Positions 61,721-64,000 of a stretch of DNA of 64,000 nucleotides are shown here, one piece after another. Numbering within the stretch: position 1 is the stretch's first letter; each line of letters opens with the position of its first letter. The translations under genes and the position numbers were made by a program. Source of the stretch: Pelargonium tetragonum (taxonomy: Eukaryota; Streptophyta; Magnoliopsida; Geraniales; Geraniaceae). The notes beneath the pieces were generated by a model. That model was not told where the DNA came from. It saw only the letters and a program-made list of their open reading frames with translations, and made no database searches. The stretch is taken from the NCBI GenBank assembly GCA_036897445.1, contig JAYMTL010000015.1:124001-188000 (forward strand), given 5' to 3'.

Positions 61721-64000
61721 AAAAGCTTCCTGTAGGATATTTCTATTAAATTGAGTAGGAACAAGGGAAACTACCCTTTAAAAGTAGCTCTATTGAAAGT
61801 ATATACTGAGTATCCATCTCCAACTGGATTTAACAACTTATTATCATTATACTATCTTACGGGGTTCCCCTAGAATATATTTCTTTTAGGACAAAAGGAA
61901 CCCTTTCCATAATTTATTCTATAATTTTTGTAGTGAGTAGATAAACTATTAGCATGGTCACGAATCCCGCAAGTGCCTACGGAAGGTTGAAGTTTGATTT
62001 TATAACTAAAATTTATCAGACCTCTTATTATGTTATATTTCCGAGATTGCATATTCTATTAAGTAACTTAAAAGAACAAGAGGTAAACTAACTTGTCGTA
62101 TGAGATATTTACTATTTCCAAAAAGACACTTCTAAATTCTAAATAAAGGGTAATCCTATTCTTATTTTCTTTGTGATTCATTAGCTAGAAACGGAACCTT
62201 AGGAATTTCCTAAAAAGCTTATAAAAACTATATATTAAAAGAATATTTAGTACAATTACGGATAACTTTAAAGGCTAGGTTTCTTCGAAAACCAGCTAGC
62301 TGAGTAGGAGGTTGGTTAACCTTGGTCAGAATATCGAGCAAGAAAGGCGGATAAACCAATTAAGGATTCTAGCTAAGGTAAGGCAAACTTGTTAAGTATA
62401 CTGATATAGTAGACTCTTGCTTTTCTGGATTCTAGATCTAGCTGAACTCTTTTTGAGCTGCAAATAGAAGCATCCCAGATTAAGGAGCGGCTCTATTATC
62501 TATTATAAGGGATTTCTTTTTATTTATTGCAAAAAGCAAGAGGGTTTTCCTATACGTAAATGGATAAAACTTTATACTGGAGTCCTTTCTTGCCGGCCTT
62601 TTTTGTGCTATATTACTTATCATTTAAGAACTCCAAGGAGAGGTTAATGTCATTTATTTAGGGATTTCTATATTCCAGGTTCCCCGTGCTAAATTAGCAG
62701 CATGCCCAAGAAATATCAATACAACAAAGAAGCTCTCGAACAAATAAATAGGAGATACTCAGTATGCTAGTCGGTAATTAAGGGTACTGACCAAAGCTTA
62801 TAATTTCTTACCTTCCCCGTGGATTAAAAATAAAGGACAAATGCTTCCGGAATTTTATTTATATGAAAAATCCTGCATATTGGCAAAAAAGCATACCTGT
62901 TTAAATTCTGATCTAGTACTTATCGGAAACTTATACAGTATAAAAAATTTTTTTGATAGGATAAAACAAAAAACAAAGGAATAAAAATATTTACGCAAAA
63001 GTGTCTCCCACAAAAACTTAATAAAGATTAGCTCCTGCCAGAATATAGGATTTCTTTAACTATAAGTAAGACCTGGCAAGAAACTTTACAAGGGCTTGTT
63101 TTTAATTATACGTGAAATGGGGCGCTCCTGGAAAAGAAAGATTCAAATTTCTACACAAAATATAAAAAGTTCAGATATAAAAATAGAGTCCCTTCTAAAG
63201 TCCTAGATTCTAGATTTTCCTTAGAATTCTAAACTCCGATTTCAGTAAGCAGTTAAGTAAGGGGGTTGCCTTGGAAAACCCGGATTCTTCTATAAAAATT
63301 GAGCGTAGAAATATATCAAATAAGTTGAAAAGGACCCTTTAGAATTACCCAATTACATAGACACACAGACAATTTAGTAACGAAAATGAGTCGAGGTATA
63401 ACGTAAAATATCTTCACAAAAAAGGATACTAGGTTCCTTGGATGTCCAAACACAGTTTTAGTGCTTACTACCTTACCCTTACCTTTTCTAGACTTTGAAA
63501 GGCTCAGTCAAGTAAATTTTTCTGTACTATCTAGAGTGCCTCCTATGTAGTTTAAACCTAAGGGTAGACCAAAAGTCCGTCAAAATTATCTTCTATTTAA
63601 ATATGAAAACAATTCACTTTATAAGAAAATCGGAAGCTCCTGTAAATACCGTGATATTAGAGATTCGAAACTCTACCGTAAATTTTATTATATCCTTAAA
63701 AGAAAAGGGGTCCCCATTAGGAACAAAATTCTTCAAAAGCTATATTAAGGGCTTTACTCTAACCACCTTCTAACCTAGTTTAGAACCTTACACAGAAGAA
63801 AGGGAAAATTCCCACAAATACGCGTATCCTTTTATAAAGGGCCCTTCATACAAAAGGATTTTAAAAACATAAAGAAGATTTTCTTAAATCGGAGCAGTAC
63901 TAAAATAAAAGTAATTGCTCGAGGGATTCTTACAGGGCTTAGGGCCGTAAAAGAACTATCAAAGGAATTTCTTATTATAAGGTTAGTCATTAGTAACTCG
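61721..64000. other. Non-coding spacer of the micropalindrome texture
   Basis: AT-rich sequence with recurrent AGGNNNNCCT-like islands (for example GGGGTCCCC at 63707-63715). No gene, tRNA or rRNA recognised. Confidence 0.6.

Noticed and set aside
1-64000. Search for CRISPR arrays, insertion sequences, Shine-Dalgarno-led operons
   Set aside because: No regularly spaced identical repeats, transposase frames or bacterial gene layout; the window is a plant organelle sequence.
1-64000. Search for other mitochondrial genes (rRNA, cox, atp, cob, ribosomal proteins, trans-spliced nad exons)
   Set aside because: Nothing recognisable by reading. Very short exons could be missed, so a profile search would be needed to exclude them.

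Overview
The window looks like a piece of a seed-plant mitochondrial genome. The evidence is one recognisable gene, nad4 (complex I subunit 4), on the minus strand at 30190-32502. It keeps the angiosperm exon sizes and is split by two group II introns with intact domain V elements. No other protein gene, rRNA or complete tRNA can be supported in 64 kb. That density of about one gene per 64 kb, in an AT-rich background (about one third G+C by eye), suggests a very large, probably multi-megabase or multi-chromosomal mitogenome. The nad4 reading frame already encodes, at the DNA level, the protein that most angiosperms reach only after C-to-U editing. It also lacks the middle intron, and its two remaining introns are only 441 and 402 nt. 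These traits fit a fast-evolving lineage with reduced editing. I do not name a genus.

Three sequence textures alternate. (1) Most of the window (about 1-17.7, 18.3-22.7, 32.8-35.7, 36.8-45.0 and 45.2-61.2 kb, plus the right end) is spacer densely sprinkled with tiny GC-richer quasi-palindromes of the type (A)AGGNNNNCCT(T), roughly one per 50-80 bp. (2) Short stretches near 17.7-18.3, 22.7-24.5, 29.6, 35.7-36.7, 38.0, 45.1 and 61.2-61.7 kb lack those palindromes. They have a low-complexity texture rich in TAGCTACA and polypurine or polypyrimidine runs, and six of these loci share a core near TTACCGACTGAAGCG...GGAGGAA, in both orientations. (3) The gene-proximal part (25.4-32.8 kb) is strand-asymmetric: purine-rich to about 27.3 kb and pyrimidine-rich from about 28 kb. 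It carries many copies of GGTAATGYAATTAA, whose orientation flips between these two halves, and one degenerate copy lies inside nad4 intron 1.

nad4 is organised on the minus strand as exon 1 (443 bp), intron 1, a fused exon 2+3 (938 bp), intron 3 and exon 4 (89 bp), encoding 489 residues. Downstream of the stop lie a strong stem-loop and then a tRNA-like remnant; either may define the mRNA 3' end. Fragments resembling tRNA T-arms and D-arms are scattered through the spacers, but none folds convincingly as a functional tRNA.
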